Notes: generated by a model not told the origin, from the letters alone. DNA of 64,000 nt from Pseudomonas pudica (GCF_015680405.1 NZ_JADLJS010000023.1:1-64000), one strand, 5' to 3'; shown: positions 18,184-26,816, counted from the stretch's first letter. Numbers and translations: made by a program.

Positions 18184-18603
18184 GTGTTCGTCCTCGATTC
18201 GCGTTTGCAGCAGGATTCGCTGGTGCTGGGGGAATTTGCGTTGTGCCAGTTGCTGCTGAGCAAGGATGCCAACTACCCATGGTTCATCCTGGTGCCCAAG
18301 CGCGCCGGCATCAGCGAACTGTTCGAGCTCGATGCTGCGGAGCAGCAGCAGTTGTGGCAGGAAACCACCAACCTGGCCGAAGCGCTGAAAGCCAGCTACA
18401 GCGCCGACAAGATGAACGTGGCCACCTTGGGCAATGTGGTCAGCCAGTTGCACATGCACGTGATCGTGCGCCAGCGCGACGACGCGGCCTGGCCGGCACC
18501 GGTGTGGGGCAAGTGCCCGGCAGTGGCCTACACCGACGATCAGGTGCAAGCGATTCGCCAGCGCTTGCGCGGGCTGCAGCTCGCCGGCTACCAGGAGGCC
18601 TGA
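18184..18603 (+). CDS. HIT-family nucleotide hydrolase-like protein
   Basis: 139 residues from a GTG preceded by AAGGAG. HIT proteins hydrolyse or transfer nucleoside phosphates. The active-site stretch is QLHMHVIVR (88-96), so the usual first His of H-x-H-x-H is Gln while the catalytic His92 and its partner His90 are present. The size and the opening FVLDSRLQQDS are typical of a pseudomonad HIT subgroup. The physiological substrate is unknown. Followed after 1 nt by slyX, so the two form a small operon. Confidence 0.85.
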   Translation: MFVLDSRLQQDSLVLGEFALCQLLLSKDANYPWFILVPKRAGISELFELDAAEQQQLWQETTNLAEALKASYSADKMNVATLGNVVSQLHMHVIVRQRDDAAWPAPVWGKCPAVAYTDDQVQAIRQRLRGLQLAGYQEA

Positions 18604-18604
18604 C

Positions 18605-18811
18605 ATGTCGCTTGAATCGCGAGTGGTCGAACTGGAAACCCGCCAGGCGTTCCAGGATGACACCATCCAGGCGCTGAATGACGTGGTGGTCGAGCAAGGG
18701 CGGGTGATCGAGCGGCTGCAGTTGCAGATGGCCGAGCTGATCAAGCGTTACGAAGAGATGGTTGGTCAGTACGGCAGCGAAGGGGACGAGGCGCCACCGC
18801 CTCATTATTGA
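18605..18811 (+). CDS. slyX: SlyX protein
   Basis: 68 residues. A short coiled coil with heptads through most of its length (MSLESRVVELETRQAFQDD...) and the Pro/His/Tyr ending PPPHY that marks SlyX. Function unknown in all species; the name comes from its position beside slyD in E. coli. Here it is coupled to the HIT gene instead. Confidence 0.9.
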   Translation: MSLESRVVELETRQAFQDDTIQALNDVVVEQGRVIERLQLQMAELIKRYEEMVGQYGSEGDEAPPPHY

Positions 18812-18821
18812 TACCTGAAAC

Positions 18822-18853
18822 CCTGCAGGAGCGGGAATGCCCGCTCCTGCAGG
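18822..18853. repeat. Perfect 14-bp inverted repeat (REP-like, possible terminator)
   Basis: CCTGCAGGAGCGGG (18822-18835) and CCCGCTCCTGCAGG (18840-18853) are exact inverted copies with a 4-nt loop. It lies between converging slyX and the cold-shock gene and shares its arm sequence with the other REP elements here. There is no T-run, so termination is uncertain. Confidence 0.8.
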
Positions 18854-18873
18854 GGATGGTTTCTGCAGTCAGA

Positions 18874-19467
18874 TCAGCGGCGGGTTACCGCAACCACATC
18901 CTCGGCCTGCAGGCCTTTGTCGCGGTGCATAACGGAAAATTCCACGCGCTGGCCTTCCACCAGGATGCGGTGGCCTTCGCCGCGAATGGCGCGAAAGTGC
19001 ACGAAGATATCATCGCCCGAGTCGCGGGAGATGAAGCCGAAGCCCTTGGATGTGTTGAACCACTTCACGGTACCGGTATCACGATTGCCGGTATCCTGCG
19101 CAGCATGTTGGCTGGCGCGGGCCTTGCGCGGGCTGCGGGCGAAGCCCACGGCCAGGTGCACGGCCACGGCCAGCGCCGCGCAGACCAGTGCGGCCAGGTT
19201 GCCCATTTCCGGGCGGGCCAGCAATGTCAGGGTCTGCAGTACCACCGCCACTACCAGCAGGGCGCAGGCCAAATGCTGCAACTGCTGCCGCGCGCCGCGG
19301 TAGTACAGTGGCACGACCGGGGCCAGCACCAGGTTGAGCAGGCCGAGCAGGCTCAGGTAAACCGCGTCGGGTTGTTGCAGGAAGGGTGAAGCATCGGTTT
19401 TCAGGCTGGGTATGAGCGATAGCAGCAAGGCTGCCACGCCCGTCACCAGATGGACGATCTTGAACAT
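18874..19467 (-). CDS. Membrane-anchored cold-shock domain protein
   Basis: 197 residues. Four hydrophobic segments (about 4-20, 38-56, 66-84 and 87-108) are followed by a basic linker (SPRKARASQH) and a C-terminal cold-shock domain (about 129-195) with both RNA-binding motifs, KGFGFI (RNP1) and DIFVHF (RNP2), and the opening GTVKWFN. Ordinary Csp proteins are 65-70 residues and soluble, so this one would tether a single-strand nucleic-acid binder to the inner membrane. A probable cold-shock gene stands at the same place in P. aeruginosa (PA0961). Function unknown; the topology, with the CSD in the cytosol, is inferred from the basic linker. Confidence 0.85.
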   Translation of the reverse strand: MFKIVHLVTGVAALLLSLIPSLKTDASPFLQQPDAVYLSLLGLLNLVLAPVVPLYYRGARQQLQHLACALLVVAVVLQTLTLLARPEMGNLAALVCAALAVAVHLAVGFARSPRKARASQHAAQDTGNRDTGTVKWFNTSKGFGFISRDSGDDIFVHFRAIRGEGHRILVEGQRVEFSVMHRDKGLQAEDVVAVTRR

Positions 19468-19745
19468 GGGGTTGGCTCACAGTTGATAAGGCCGATCACA
19501 GGAAGAGCTGGCAGCACGGTGCGCATGAGGTGTAGAGCGCGAACACGCGGTAGCCAGCCTATGCACCCGGCAATGACAAGCCGCACGGGTGGCACCCTGC
19601 CTATTTAACAGTAAAGCCGCAGGCTACTCAAACCGCAGGCCGCGACGGGCGATGTGTTGCGCCATGTCACATGCGGCGTGTGCCAAGTGTTGCTAAAGTG
19701 GTCGGCACCCGCTTGGGTCTCAAGCCTTATGGAAAGGGGAACTTC

Positions 19746-20219
19746 ATGGCAATCGATATCGGTATCAGTGAAGAAGATCGCAAGTCCATCGTCGATGGGC
19801 TGTCCCGCCTGTTGTCGGATACCTACGTGCTGTATCTGAAAACCCATAACTTCCACTGGAACGTCACCGGTCCGTCGTTCCGCACCCTGCACCTGATGTT
19901 CGAAGAGCAGTACAACGAACTGGCACTGGCGGTCGACTCGATCGCCGAGCGCATCCGCGCCCTGGGCTTCCCGGCACCGGGAGCCTATGCATTCTATGCG
20001 CGGCACTCCTCGATCAAGGAGGAAGAAGGGGTGCCGCCTGCCGACGAGATGATCCGCCAGCTGGTCCAGGGCCAGGAAGCCGTGGTGCGTACCGCGCGCA
20101 GCATCTTCCCTGTGGTGGACAAGGTCAGTGACGAGCCAACCGCCGACCTGCTCACGCAGCGCATGCAGGTGCACGAAAAAACCGCCTGGATGCTGCGGGT
20201 GCTGCTCGACGGCAAGTAG
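19746..20219 (+). CDS. dps: Dps-family DNA-binding ferritin
   Basis: 157 residues from the ATG at 19746 (AAAGGGG 5-11 nt upstream); the longer open frame from 19671 has no support. The ferroxidase motif is complete: HNFHWNV (34-40), then a D/E-x3-E helix in LMFEEQYNELALAVDSIAER. Dps forms a 12-mer that oxidises and stores iron with peroxide and coats DNA in stationary phase. Upstream, TGTTGCTAAAGT near 19690-19701 loosely resembles an RpoS -10 region (weak). Transcribed alone. Confidence 0.95.
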   Translation: MAIDIGISEEDRKSIVDGLSRLLSDTYVLYLKTHNFHWNVTGPSFRTLHLMFEEQYNELALAVDSIAERIRALGFPAPGAYAFYARHSSIKEEEGVPPADEMIRQLVQGQEAVVRTARSIFPVVDKVSDEPTADLLTQRMQVHEKTAWMLRVLLDGK

Positions 20220-20230
20220 ATACCCTGCGC

Positions 20231-20281
20231 TGTACCGGCCCGTAGGAGCGGCCTTGTGTCGCGATGGGCTGCTCCTACAGG
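20231..20281. repeat. REP element, GGCCTTGTGTCGCGA subtype
   Basis: GTAGGAGC (20242-20249) and GCTCCTAC (20271-20278) are inverted copies enclosing a GGCCTTGTGTCGCGATGGG loop, shared with the copies at 33468 and 44472. It follows the dps stop. Confidence 0.75.
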
Positions 20282-20380
20282 TTCTGCGCAATTTTGTGCA
20301 GGAAGATTTTGCCACTGCTTTAAGCTCGCCCATCAGCGCTTCATAGGCCACCTGGTACCTGTGACGAGGAAGTGTGGCGC

Positions 20381-20710
20381 ATGATGCAAGCAAGCAAACG
20401 TGTGGCTGGCCAGGGGCGTTGGCCAGGTAAACAGTGCATCGACCCGTTCAAGGCGGATTTCGACATGTTGCAGACCCAGCCGGTGTCGCGCTCGGTGCGG
20501 CTCAACGGTTTTTCCACCTGCCTGCGGCTGGAGGCCGTCTACTGGGGCATCCTGGAGCGCATCGCCGCGGCCAACCGCTGCTCGGTCAGCGCGGTGCTGT
20601 CCTACGTCGACCGCGAGGTACACCTGCGCCAGGGTGGGGTGCGCAACTTCAGCGGGCTGATCAGGGTGATCTGCGTCGCCTGGCTGCTGGACCCGCCAAG
20701 TGTGCGCTGA
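20381..20710 (+). CDS. Ribbon-helix-helix domain protein, predicted DNA-binding regulator
   Basis: 109 residues from the ATG at 20381 (AGGA 10 nt upstream; the next codon is also ATG, and a GTG at 20372 is possible). The core SRSVRLNGFSTCLRLE (about 36-51) is the beta strand of an RHH_4-type fold, followed by two helices including LERIAAANRCSVSAVLSYVD and a C-terminal RVICVAWLLD. Proteins of this type are usually small DNA-binding regulators, but the target is unknown. A stand-alone gene between dps and the FmdB gene. Confidence 0.7.
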   Translation: MMQASKRVAGQGRWPGKQCIDPFKADFDMLQTQPVSRSVRLNGFSTCLRLEAVYWGILERIAAANRCSVSAVLSYVDREVHLRQGGVRNFSGLIRVICVAWLLDPPSVR

Positions 20711-20802
20711 TCGCCTGGCGGGCTGCGCAGTGCTTGCTAACCATATATAATCCCGCTTTTTGCTGCCCCGGCAGCCAGCGTTGTGGTTGACGAGAGACAC
20801 CC

Positions 20803-21024
20803 ATGCCCCTTTATGACTATCAATGTGCATCCTGCGAGCACCGCATGGAAGTGCTGCAGAAGATCAGCGCCGCGCCGCTGACCGATTGCCCGGCCTGCCA
20901 GGCGCCGGCGCTGAAGAAGCTGTTGTCGGTGCCCGGCTTCCGCCTGAGCGGTAACGGTTGGTACGAAACCGACTTCAAGACCGGGGCGAAAAAGAATCTG
21001 GCAGGCGGCGACAAGGCCGACTGA
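20803..21024 (+). CDS. FmdB-family zinc-ribbon protein
   Basis: 73 residues. N-terminal zinc ribbon with two C-x2-C knuckles (CASC at 8-11 and CPAC about 20 residues later) and the family opening MPLYDYQC. The C-terminal half has GFRLSGNGWYETDFK, which is standard for the family. Commonly found beside aspS, as here. Its role is unknown; the formamidase-regulator name is historical. Confidence 0.9.
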   Translation: MPLYDYQCASCEHRMEVLQKISAAPLTDCPACQAPALKKLLSVPGFRLSGNGWYETDFKTGAKKNLAGGDKAD

Positions 21025-21119
21025 GTTGAATGCTGTGACCGGGTCTTGCAGTATTAGCCCTCTCCGGGCGGCCAAGGCCTCCACCGAATACACGAATCAC
21101 GAGAAGCGAAACCACCATC

Positions 21120-22895
21120 ATGATGCGCAGCCATTATTGCGGCCAACTGAACGAGAGCCTGGACGGCCAGGAAGTCACCCTTTGCGGCTGGGTCCATCGT
21201 CGCCGCGACCACGGCGGGGTGATCTTCCTCGACATCCGTGACCGCGAAGGCATGGCCCAGGTCGTGTTCGACCCGGATCGCGCCGAAACCTTCGCTGCTG
21301 CCGACCGCGTGCGCAGCGAATACGTCGTGCAGATCACCGGCAAGGTCCGCAAGCGCCCTGAAGGTGCGGTGAATGCCAACATGGCTTCCGGCGCCATCGA
21401 GATCCTCGGCTACCAGCTGAACGTGCTCAACGAAGCGGAAACCCCGCCGTTCCCGCTGAACGAATACTCCGACGTCGGCGAGGAAACCCGCCTGCGTTAC
21501 CGTTTCATCGACCTGCGTCGCCCGGAAATGGCCGACAAGCTGCGCCTGCGTTCGCGCATCACCAGCAGCATCCGTCGCTTCCTCGACGAGAACGGCTTCC
21601 TCGACGTCGAGACGCCGATCCTGACTCGTGCCACCCCGGAAGGCGCGCGTGACTACCTGGTGCCTAGCCGTACCCACGCCGGCAGCTTCTTCGCCCTGCC
21701 GCAGTCGCCGCAGCTGTTCAAGCAGTTGCTGATGGTCGCCGGCTTCGACCGCTACTACCAGATCGCCAAGTGCTTCCGTGACGAAGACCTGCGTGCCGAC
21801 CGCCAGCCGGAATTCACCCAGATCGACATCGAGACCAGCTTCCTCGATGAAAGCGAGATCATGGGCCTGACCGAAAGCATGATCCGCAAGCTGTTCAAGG
21901 AAGTGCTGGACCTGGAATTCGGCGAATTCCCGCACATGACCTTCGAAGAGGCCATGCGCCGCTACGGCTCCGACAAGCCGGACCTGCGTATTCCGCTGGA
22001 ACTGGTCGACGTCGCCGACCAGCTCAAGGACGTCGACTTCAAGGTGTTCGCCGGCCCGGCCAACGATCCCAAGTGCCGCGTCACCGCCCTGCGCCTGCCA
22101 GGCGGCGCCAGCATGCCGCGCAGCAAGATCGACGAGTACACCAAGTTCGTCGGCATCTACGGTGCCAAGGGCCTTGCCTACATCAAGGTCAACGAGCGCG
22201 CCAAGGGCGTCGAAGGCCTGCAGTCGCCGATCGTCAAGAACATCCCCGAGGCCAACCTCAACACCATCCTCGACCGCGTTGGCGCCGTTGACGGCGACAT
22301 CGTGTTCTTCGGTGCCGACAAGTTCAAGGTGGTCAGCGAAGCCCTGGGCGCGCTGCGTATCCGCCTGGGTCACGACTTCGAGCTGCTGACCTGCGAATGG
22401 GCACCGATGTGGGTGGTCGACTTCCCGATGTTCGAAGAGAACGAGGACGGCAGCTTCACCGCGCTGCACCATCCGTTCACCGCGCCGAAGTGCACCCCGG
22501 AAGAGCTCGAGGCCAACCCGGCCGTGGCTCTGTCCCGTGCCTACGACATGGTCCTGAACGGTACCGAACTGGGTGGCGGTTCGATCCGTATCCACCGTAA
22601 AGAGATGCAGCAGGCCGTGTTCCGCCTGCTGGGCATCGAGGCGGCAGAACAAGAAGAGAAGTTCGGCTTCCTGCTCGACGCCCTTAAGTTCGGTGCGCCG
22701 CCTCACGGTGGCCTGGCCTTCGGCCTGGACCGCCTGGTCATGCTGATGACTGGCGCCCAGTCGATCCGTGAAGTGATCGCCTTCCCGAAAACCCAGAGCG
22801 CCGCTTGCGTCATGACCCAGGCCCCTGGCATGGTCGACGCCAAGGCCCTGCGCGAGCTGCACATCCGACTGCGCGAACAGACCAAGGTCGAGTAA
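21120..22895 (+). CDS. aspS: Aspartyl-tRNA synthetase
   Basis: 591 residues. N-terminal OB anticodon-binding domain (LCGWVHRRRDHGG), then class II catalytic core with motif 2 (FRDEDLRADRQPEFTQID), a GAD insertion and motif 3 (GLAFGLDRLVMLM). P. aeruginosa AspRS is non-discriminating and also charges tRNA-Asn for transamidation; the same is likely here but not provable from the window. Two adjacent ATG codons (21120, 21123) can serve as start; the first is the usual one. Confidence 0.97.
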   Translation: MMRSHYCGQLNESLDGQEVTLCGWVHRRRDHGGVIFLDIRDREGMAQVVFDPDRAETFAAADRVRSEYVVQITGKVRKRPEGAVNANMASGAIEILGYQLNVLNEAETPPFPLNEYSDVGEETRLRYRFIDLRRPEMADKLRLRSRITSSIRRFLDENGFLDVETPILTRATPEGARDYLVPSRTHAGSFFALPQSPQLFKQLLMVAGFDRYYQIAKCFRDEDLRADRQPEFTQIDIETSFLDESEIMGLTESMIRKLFKEVLDLEFGEFPHMTFEEAMRRYGSDKPDLRIPLELVDVADQLKDVDFKVFAGPANDPKCRVTALRLPGGASMPRSKIDEYTKFVGIYGAKGLAYIKVNERAKGVEGLQSPIVKNIPEANLNTILDRVGAVDGDIVFFGADKFKVVSEALGALRIRLGHDFELLTCEWAPMWVVDFPMFEENEDGSFTALHHPFTAPKCTPEELEANPAVALSRAYDMVLNGTELGGGSIRIHRKEMQQAVFRLLGIEAAEQEEKFGFLLDALKFGAPPHGGLAFGLDRLVMLMTGAQSIREVIAFPKTQSAACVMTQAPGMVDAKALRELHIRLREQTKVE

Positions 22896-22905
22896 GCAGT
22901 CCCCG

Positions 22906-22931
22906 GGCGCATCCACATGGATGCGCCTTTG
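22906..22931 (+). terminator. Terminator of aspS
   Basis: GGCGCATCC / GGATGCGCC, 9 bp perfect with a 4-nt loop, then TTTGCG. It starts 10 nt after the aspS stop. The T-run is short. Confidence 0.7.
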
Positions 22932-22954
22932 CGTTTCGGCGCAGGCAATTTCCC

Positions 22955-22979
22955 GCCCCGCCCCTTACTGGGGCGGGGC
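22955..22979. other. GC-rich hairpin upstream of yebC
   Basis: GCCCCGCCCC (22955-22964) and GGGGCGGGGC (22970-22979) pair perfectly with a 5-nt loop, followed by TGTTTGTG. It could be a second terminator or part of the yebC leader. Confidence 0.6.
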
Positions 22980-23009
22980 TGTTTGTGATTCAAAGGATTC
23001 GGAGTCGTT

Positions 23010-23756
23010 ATGGCTGGTCATTCCAAGTGGGCGAACATCAAGCACCGCAAAGAGCGCCAGGATGCCAAGAGAGGCAAGATCTTCACCAAGTGGATCCGCG
23101 AACTGACGGTCGCTGCCAAGCAGGGTGGTGCTGACCCGGCATCCAACCCGCGCCTGCGCCTGGCGCTGGACAAGGCACTGGGCGCCAACATGAGCCGCGA
23201 CATCATCGATCGTGCCGTGGCCCGTGGTGCCGGCACCAACGAAAGCGACAACGTCGAAGAGCTCAGCTACGAAGGTTACGGCCCGGGTGGCGTGGCGATC
23301 ATGGTCGAGGCCATGACCGACAACCGCAACCGTACCGCCGCTGCCGTGCGTCATGCCTTCACCAAGTGTGGTGGCAACCTGGGTACCGACGGTTCGGTGG
23401 CCTACCTGTTCGAGCGCAAGGGGCAGATCAGCTTTGCCCCGGGCGTTGAAGAAGATGCGCTGATGGAAGCGGCGATGGAAGCCGATGCCGATGACGTGGT
23501 GGCCAACGACGACGGCTCGTTCGACGTGTTCACCTCGTTCAACAGCTTCTATTCCGTGCGCAATGCGCTGGAAGAGGCGGGCTTCAAGGCCGCTGACGCG
23601 GAAATCGTCATGCAGCCGACCACCAGCGCCGAACTCGACCAGGAGGGTGCCGAAAAGGTGCTCAAGCTGATCGACATGCTCGAAGACCTCGATGACGTGC
23701 AGAACGTCTACTCCAATGCCCAGATTTCCGACGAGATCATGGAAAACCTCGGCTAA
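23010..23756 (+). CDS. yebC: YebC/PmpR-family transcriptional regulator
   Basis: 248 residues, full length. It opens with the family hallmark MAGHSKWANIKHRKERQDAK and keeps the three-domain YebC pattern. The P. aeruginosa orthologue PmpR represses the pqsR promoter. Other members help ribosomes at proline-rich stretches, but those are chiefly the YeeN/YebC-II group, so a translation role here is uncertain. Located between aspS and ruvC as in most gammaproteobacteria. Confidence 0.93.
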   Translation: MAGHSKWANIKHRKERQDAKRGKIFTKWIRELTVAAKQGGADPASNPRLRLALDKALGANMSRDIIDRAVARGAGTNESDNVEELSYEGYGPGGVAIMVEAMTDNRNRTAAAVRHAFTKCGGNLGTDGSVAYLFERKGQISFAPGVEEDALMEAAMEADADDVVANDDGSFDVFTSFNSFYSVRNALEEAGFKAADAEIVMQPTTSAELDQEGAEKVLKLIDMLEDLDDVQNVYSNAQISDEIMENLG

Positions 23757-23799
23757 GGTATCCTGGCGATCCAGGCCAGTTCTTCAAGTTTGTCAGCGC

Positions 23800-23907
23800 C
23801 TGTACCGGCCCTTTCGCGGGTAAACCCGCTCCCACAGGTACTGCACCACATTCAGAGTCGGTGCAGTACCTGTGGGAGCGGGTTTACCCGCGAAAGGGCC
23901 GGTACAG
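23800..23907. repeat. Large REP pair: perfect 48-bp inverted repeat
   Basis: The arms 23800-23847 and 23860-23907 are exact inverted copies, with a 12-nt loop. Each arm contains the REP core GCGGGTAAACCCGC and the CTCCCACAGG tail; identity continues 8 nt beyond the tail. It separates yebC from ruvC and must fold into a very strong RNA hairpin. Confidence 0.95.
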
Positions 23908-23941
23908 TTTGCAGAGATGCATCAACTTTTCGACAGGCACT

Positions 23942-24466
23942 ATGACTCTGATTCTTGGTATCGACCCCGGCTCGCGCATCACCGGCTATGGCGTGGTACG
24001 CCAGACCGCCCGTGGTTGCGAGTACGTGGCGTCGGGCTGCATTCGCACCGGCAGCGGCGAGCTGCACGAACGTTTGCAGATCGTTTTTCGTGGCGTGGGT
24101 GAAATCATCGCCCAGCACGGCCCGGTCACCATGGGCATCGAGCGGGTATTCATGGCCCGTAACGCCGATTCGGCGCTCAAGCTCGGCCAGGCCCGTGGTG
24201 CGGCCATCGTCGCCGCCGCCGAAGCCGGCCTGGAAATCGCCGAATACAGCGCCACCCAGGTCAAGCAGGCGGTAGCCGGTACTGGTGGGGCCAACAAGGA
24301 GCAGGTGATGATGATGGTCATGCACCTGCTGAAACTGACGCAGAAACCGCAGATCGACGCCTCCGACGCCCTGGCCATCGCCCTGTGCCACGCGCATACC
24401 CGCTCCAGCCTGGTGCCGCATGGCCTGGCCACGGCACGGCGACGCGGCGGGCGCTTGCGTCTGTAG
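23942..24466 (+). CDS. ruvC: Holliday junction resolvase RuvC
   Basis: 174 residues from the ATG at 23942; the longer frame runs into the REP element. Catalytic acids: D8 in ILGIDPGSR, E67 in MGIERVF and the DASDALAIALCH pair near 139-142. It cuts Holliday junctions symmetrically in the RuvABC complex. It is 109 nt upstream of ruvA, with no terminator seen between. Confidence 0.96.
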   Translation: MTLILGIDPGSRITGYGVVRQTARGCEYVASGCIRTGSGELHERLQIVFRGVGEIIAQHGPVTMGIERVFMARNADSALKLGQARGAAIVAAAEAGLEIAEYSATQVKQAVAGTGGANKEQVMMMVMHLLKLTQKPQIDASDALAIALCHAHTRSSLVPHGLATARRRGGRLRL

Positions 24467-24575
24467 GCGCTTCATGCGCTGATACACATTTTGTTCGGGT
24501 GATGCGTTCACCCGCTGCATTTGCTGATAGGGTTGAGCGGTCTTTGACCGGCTCCCCGAGAGGAAGGATCGGAAC

Positions 24576-25193
24576 GTGATTGGACGTTTGCGCGGCACCC
24601 TGGCGGAAAAACAGCCGCCGCACCTGATTATCGACGTCAACGGCGTGGGTTATGAACTGGAAGTTCCCATGACCACGCTGTACCGTCTGCCCAAGGTGGG
24701 CGAACCCGTCACCGTGCACACCCACCTGGTGGTGCGCGAGGATGCTCACCTGCTCTACGGTTTTGCCGAAAAGCGCGAGCGCGAGCTGTTCCGCGAGCTC
24801 ATCCGCCTGAATGGCGTAGGGCCGAAGCTGGCCCTGGCGTTGATGTCCGGGCTGGAAGTGGACGAACTGGTGCGCTGCGTGCAGGCCCAGGACACCTCGG
24901 CCCTGGTGCGCGTGCCTGGTGTCGGCAAAAAAACCGCCGAACGCCTGCTGGTCGAGCTCAAGGATCGCTTCAAGGCTTGGGAAACTTCCCCGGCCATGTT
25001 CACCCTGGTCTCTGATGGGCCGCTGCCGGTCGCCAGTGCATCCACAGCCGAAGCCGATGCCGTCAGCGCCCTGGTTTCGCTGGGCTACAAGCCGCAGGAA
25101 GCCAGCAAGGCGATCGCCGCGATCAAGGACAAGGCCGGCCTGAGCAGTGAGGAACTGATCCGCCGCAGCCTGAAAGGGATGATTACCAAGTGA
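24576..25193 (+). CDS. ruvA: Holliday junction branch-migration protein RuvA
   Basis: 205 residues from a GTG with GAGGAAGG upstream. OB domain at the N-terminus (MIGRLRGTLAEKQPPHL), two helix-hairpin-helix motifs (LNGVGPKLA and VPGVGKKTAERLL), and the C-terminal domain that contacts RuvB (SALVSLGYKPQEASKA). It binds four-way junctions as a tetramer. Its last codon and stop overlap the ruvB GTG. Confidence 0.97.
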   Translation: MIGRLRGTLAEKQPPHLIIDVNGVGYELEVPMTTLYRLPKVGEPVTVHTHLVVREDAHLLYGFAEKRERELFRELIRLNGVGPKLALALMSGLEVDELVRCVQAQDTSALVRVPGVGKKTAERLLVELKDRFKAWETSPAMFTLVSDGPLPVASASTAEADAVSALVSLGYKPQEASKAIAAIKDKAGLSSEELIRRSLKGMITK

Positions 25194-26236
25194 TCGAAGC
25201 CGACCGTTTGATCGCCGCCAGTGGCCGCGACCGTGAAGAAGTCCAGGACCGTGCGATCCGCCCGCTGCGGCTGGACGAGTACATCGGCCAGCCGGTGGTG
25301 CGCGAGCAGATGGCGCTGTTCATCCAGGCCGCCCGTGGCCGCAGCGAGTCGCTCGACCACACGCTGATCTTCGGCCCACCCGGCCTGGGCAAGACTACCC
25401 TGGCCAACATCATCGCCCAGGAAATGGGCGTGTCGGTCAAGAGTACTTCGGGGCCGATCCTCGAGCGCCCGGGTGACCTCGCTGCGATGCTGACCAACCT
25501 CGAACCGCACGATGTGCTGTTCATCGACGAGATCCACCGGTTGTCACCGGTCGTCGAGGAGGTGCTGTACCCGGCGATGGAGGACTTCCAGCTCGACATC
25601 ATGATCGGCGAAGGGCCAGCGGCCCGTTCGATCAAGCTCGACCTGCCGCCGTTCACCCTGGTTGGCGCCACCACCCGTGCCGGCATGCTCACCAACCCGC
25701 TGCGGGACCGTTTCGGTATCGTCCAGCGCCTGGAGTTCTACAGCGACAAGGACCTGGCCACCATCGTCAGCCGTTCGGCCGGCATCCTTGGCCTGGCCAT
25801 CGAAGACCAGGGTGCCTATGAGATCGCCCGCCGGGCTCGTGGCACGCCACGTATCGCCAACCGCCTGCTGCGCCGCGTGCGCGACTACGCCGAAGTGCGC
25901 GGCAAGGGGCAGATCACCAAGGCCGTGGCCGACATGGCGCTCAACCTGCTGGACGTCGACGAGCGCGGTTTCGACCACTCCGACCGCCGCTTGCTGCTGA
26001 CCATGATCGAGAAGTTCGACGGTGGCCCGGTCGGCGTGGACAACCTGGCCGCGGCCATCAGTGAAGAGCGCCACACCATCGAGGACGTGCTCGAACCGTA
26101 CCTGATCCAGCAAGGCTACATCATGCGCACGCCGCGCGGCCGCGTGGTCACCCGGCATGCCTACCTGCACTTTGGCCTGAACGTACCCGGGCGCCTGGGG
26201 GAGGGTGGGGATTTTTCCGAAATGGGCGATGAGTGA
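25190..26236 (+). CDS. ruvB: Holliday junction helicase RuvB
   Basis: 348 residues, GTG start in a 4-nt GTGA overlap with ruvA. AAA+ motor with Walker A GPPGLGKTTLA, Walker B FIDEIHRL, sensor motifs around GATTRAG and a C-terminal winged helix (TPRGRVVTRHAYLHFG). Drives branch migration with RuvA. Complete and ordinary. Confidence 0.98.
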   Translation: MIEADRLIAASGRDREEVQDRAIRPLRLDEYIGQPVVREQMALFIQAARGRSESLDHTLIFGPPGLGKTTLANIIAQEMGVSVKSTSGPILERPGDLAAMLTNLEPHDVLFIDEIHRLSPVVEEVLYPAMEDFQLDIMIGEGPAARSIKLDLPPFTLVGATTRAGMLTNPLRDRFGIVQRLEFYSDKDLATIVSRSAGILGLAIEDQGAYEIARRARGTPRIANRLLRRVRDYAEVRGKGQITKAVADMALNLLDVDERGFDHSDRRLLLTMIEKFDGGPVGVDNLAAAISEERHTIEDVLEPYLIQQGYIMRTPRGRVVTRHAYLHFGLNVPGRLGEGGDFSEMGDE

Positions 26237-26361
26237 CAGATCGAAAACGGCTTTTCGTGGTCCTACCGCTGGCATGCCGAGGGTGCGCTGGCAATAAGAC
26301 ATTAATGAAGAAAAAACAGTTGCCACAGCGGATTGGCAAGCTGAGGAGTAAGCACTAGAGT

Positions 26362-26814
26362 ATGCGCGCGCAAAATGGCCTGGAACCTTTCGCACACCGT
26401 TGTCGCGTCTATTACGAAGATACCGATGCCGGTGGCGTGGTGTATTACGTCAATTACCTGAAATTCATGGAGCGCGCGCGTACCGAGCGGCTGCGGCACC
26501 TGGGTTTTTCACAGGCGCAGCTGGCTGAAGACAACCTGCTGTTCGTGGTCCACTCCAGCGAAGCGCGCTATCACGCGCCGGCGCGGCTGGACGACGAGCT
26601 GCGGGTCACCGCGCAAGTACTTGAACTCAATCGCGCCAGCCTGCGCTTCGTGCAGCAGGTCTGGCGGGAAAAAGATGAAACGCTGCTCTGCGAAGGGCAG
26701 TTCCTGGTGGCCGCCGTGCGCGCCGACACTTTCAAACCCCGAGCCATACCCCCGGAGCTGCGTGACGCCTTTGCGGCGGACGGCTCGGGTACTCAATCGA
26801 ATGCAGGAGAATAA
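26362..26814 (+). CDS. ybgC: Tol-Pal system acyl-CoA thioesterase YbgC
   Basis: 150 residues. Hot-dog thioesterase with the catalytic Asp in YYEDTDAGGVVYY. It hydrolyses acyl-CoA or acyl-ACP and is linked to phospholipid metabolism. First gene of the tol operon, 2 nt from tolQ. The only Shine-Dalgarno-like AGGAG is 13 nt upstream, so initiation may be weak. An upstream TTGCCA/TGGCAA hairpin (around 26319-26338) is unexplained. Confidence 0.93.
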   Translation: MRAQNGLEPFAHRCRVYYEDTDAGGVVYYVNYLKFMERARTERLRHLGFSQAQLAEDNLLFVVHSSEARYHAPARLDDELRVTAQVLELNRASLRFVQQVWREKDETLLCEGQFLVAAVRADTFKPRAIPPELRDAFAADGSGTQSNAGE

Positions 26815-26816
26815 GC

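Noticed and set aside
21054..22916. 620-codon open frame antisense to aspS
   Set aside because: Shadow of aspS, starting and ending in non-coding flanks.
23800..23907. Inverted repeat as an insertion-sequence end
   Set aside because: The same cores occur many times as REP pairs and no transposase is near.
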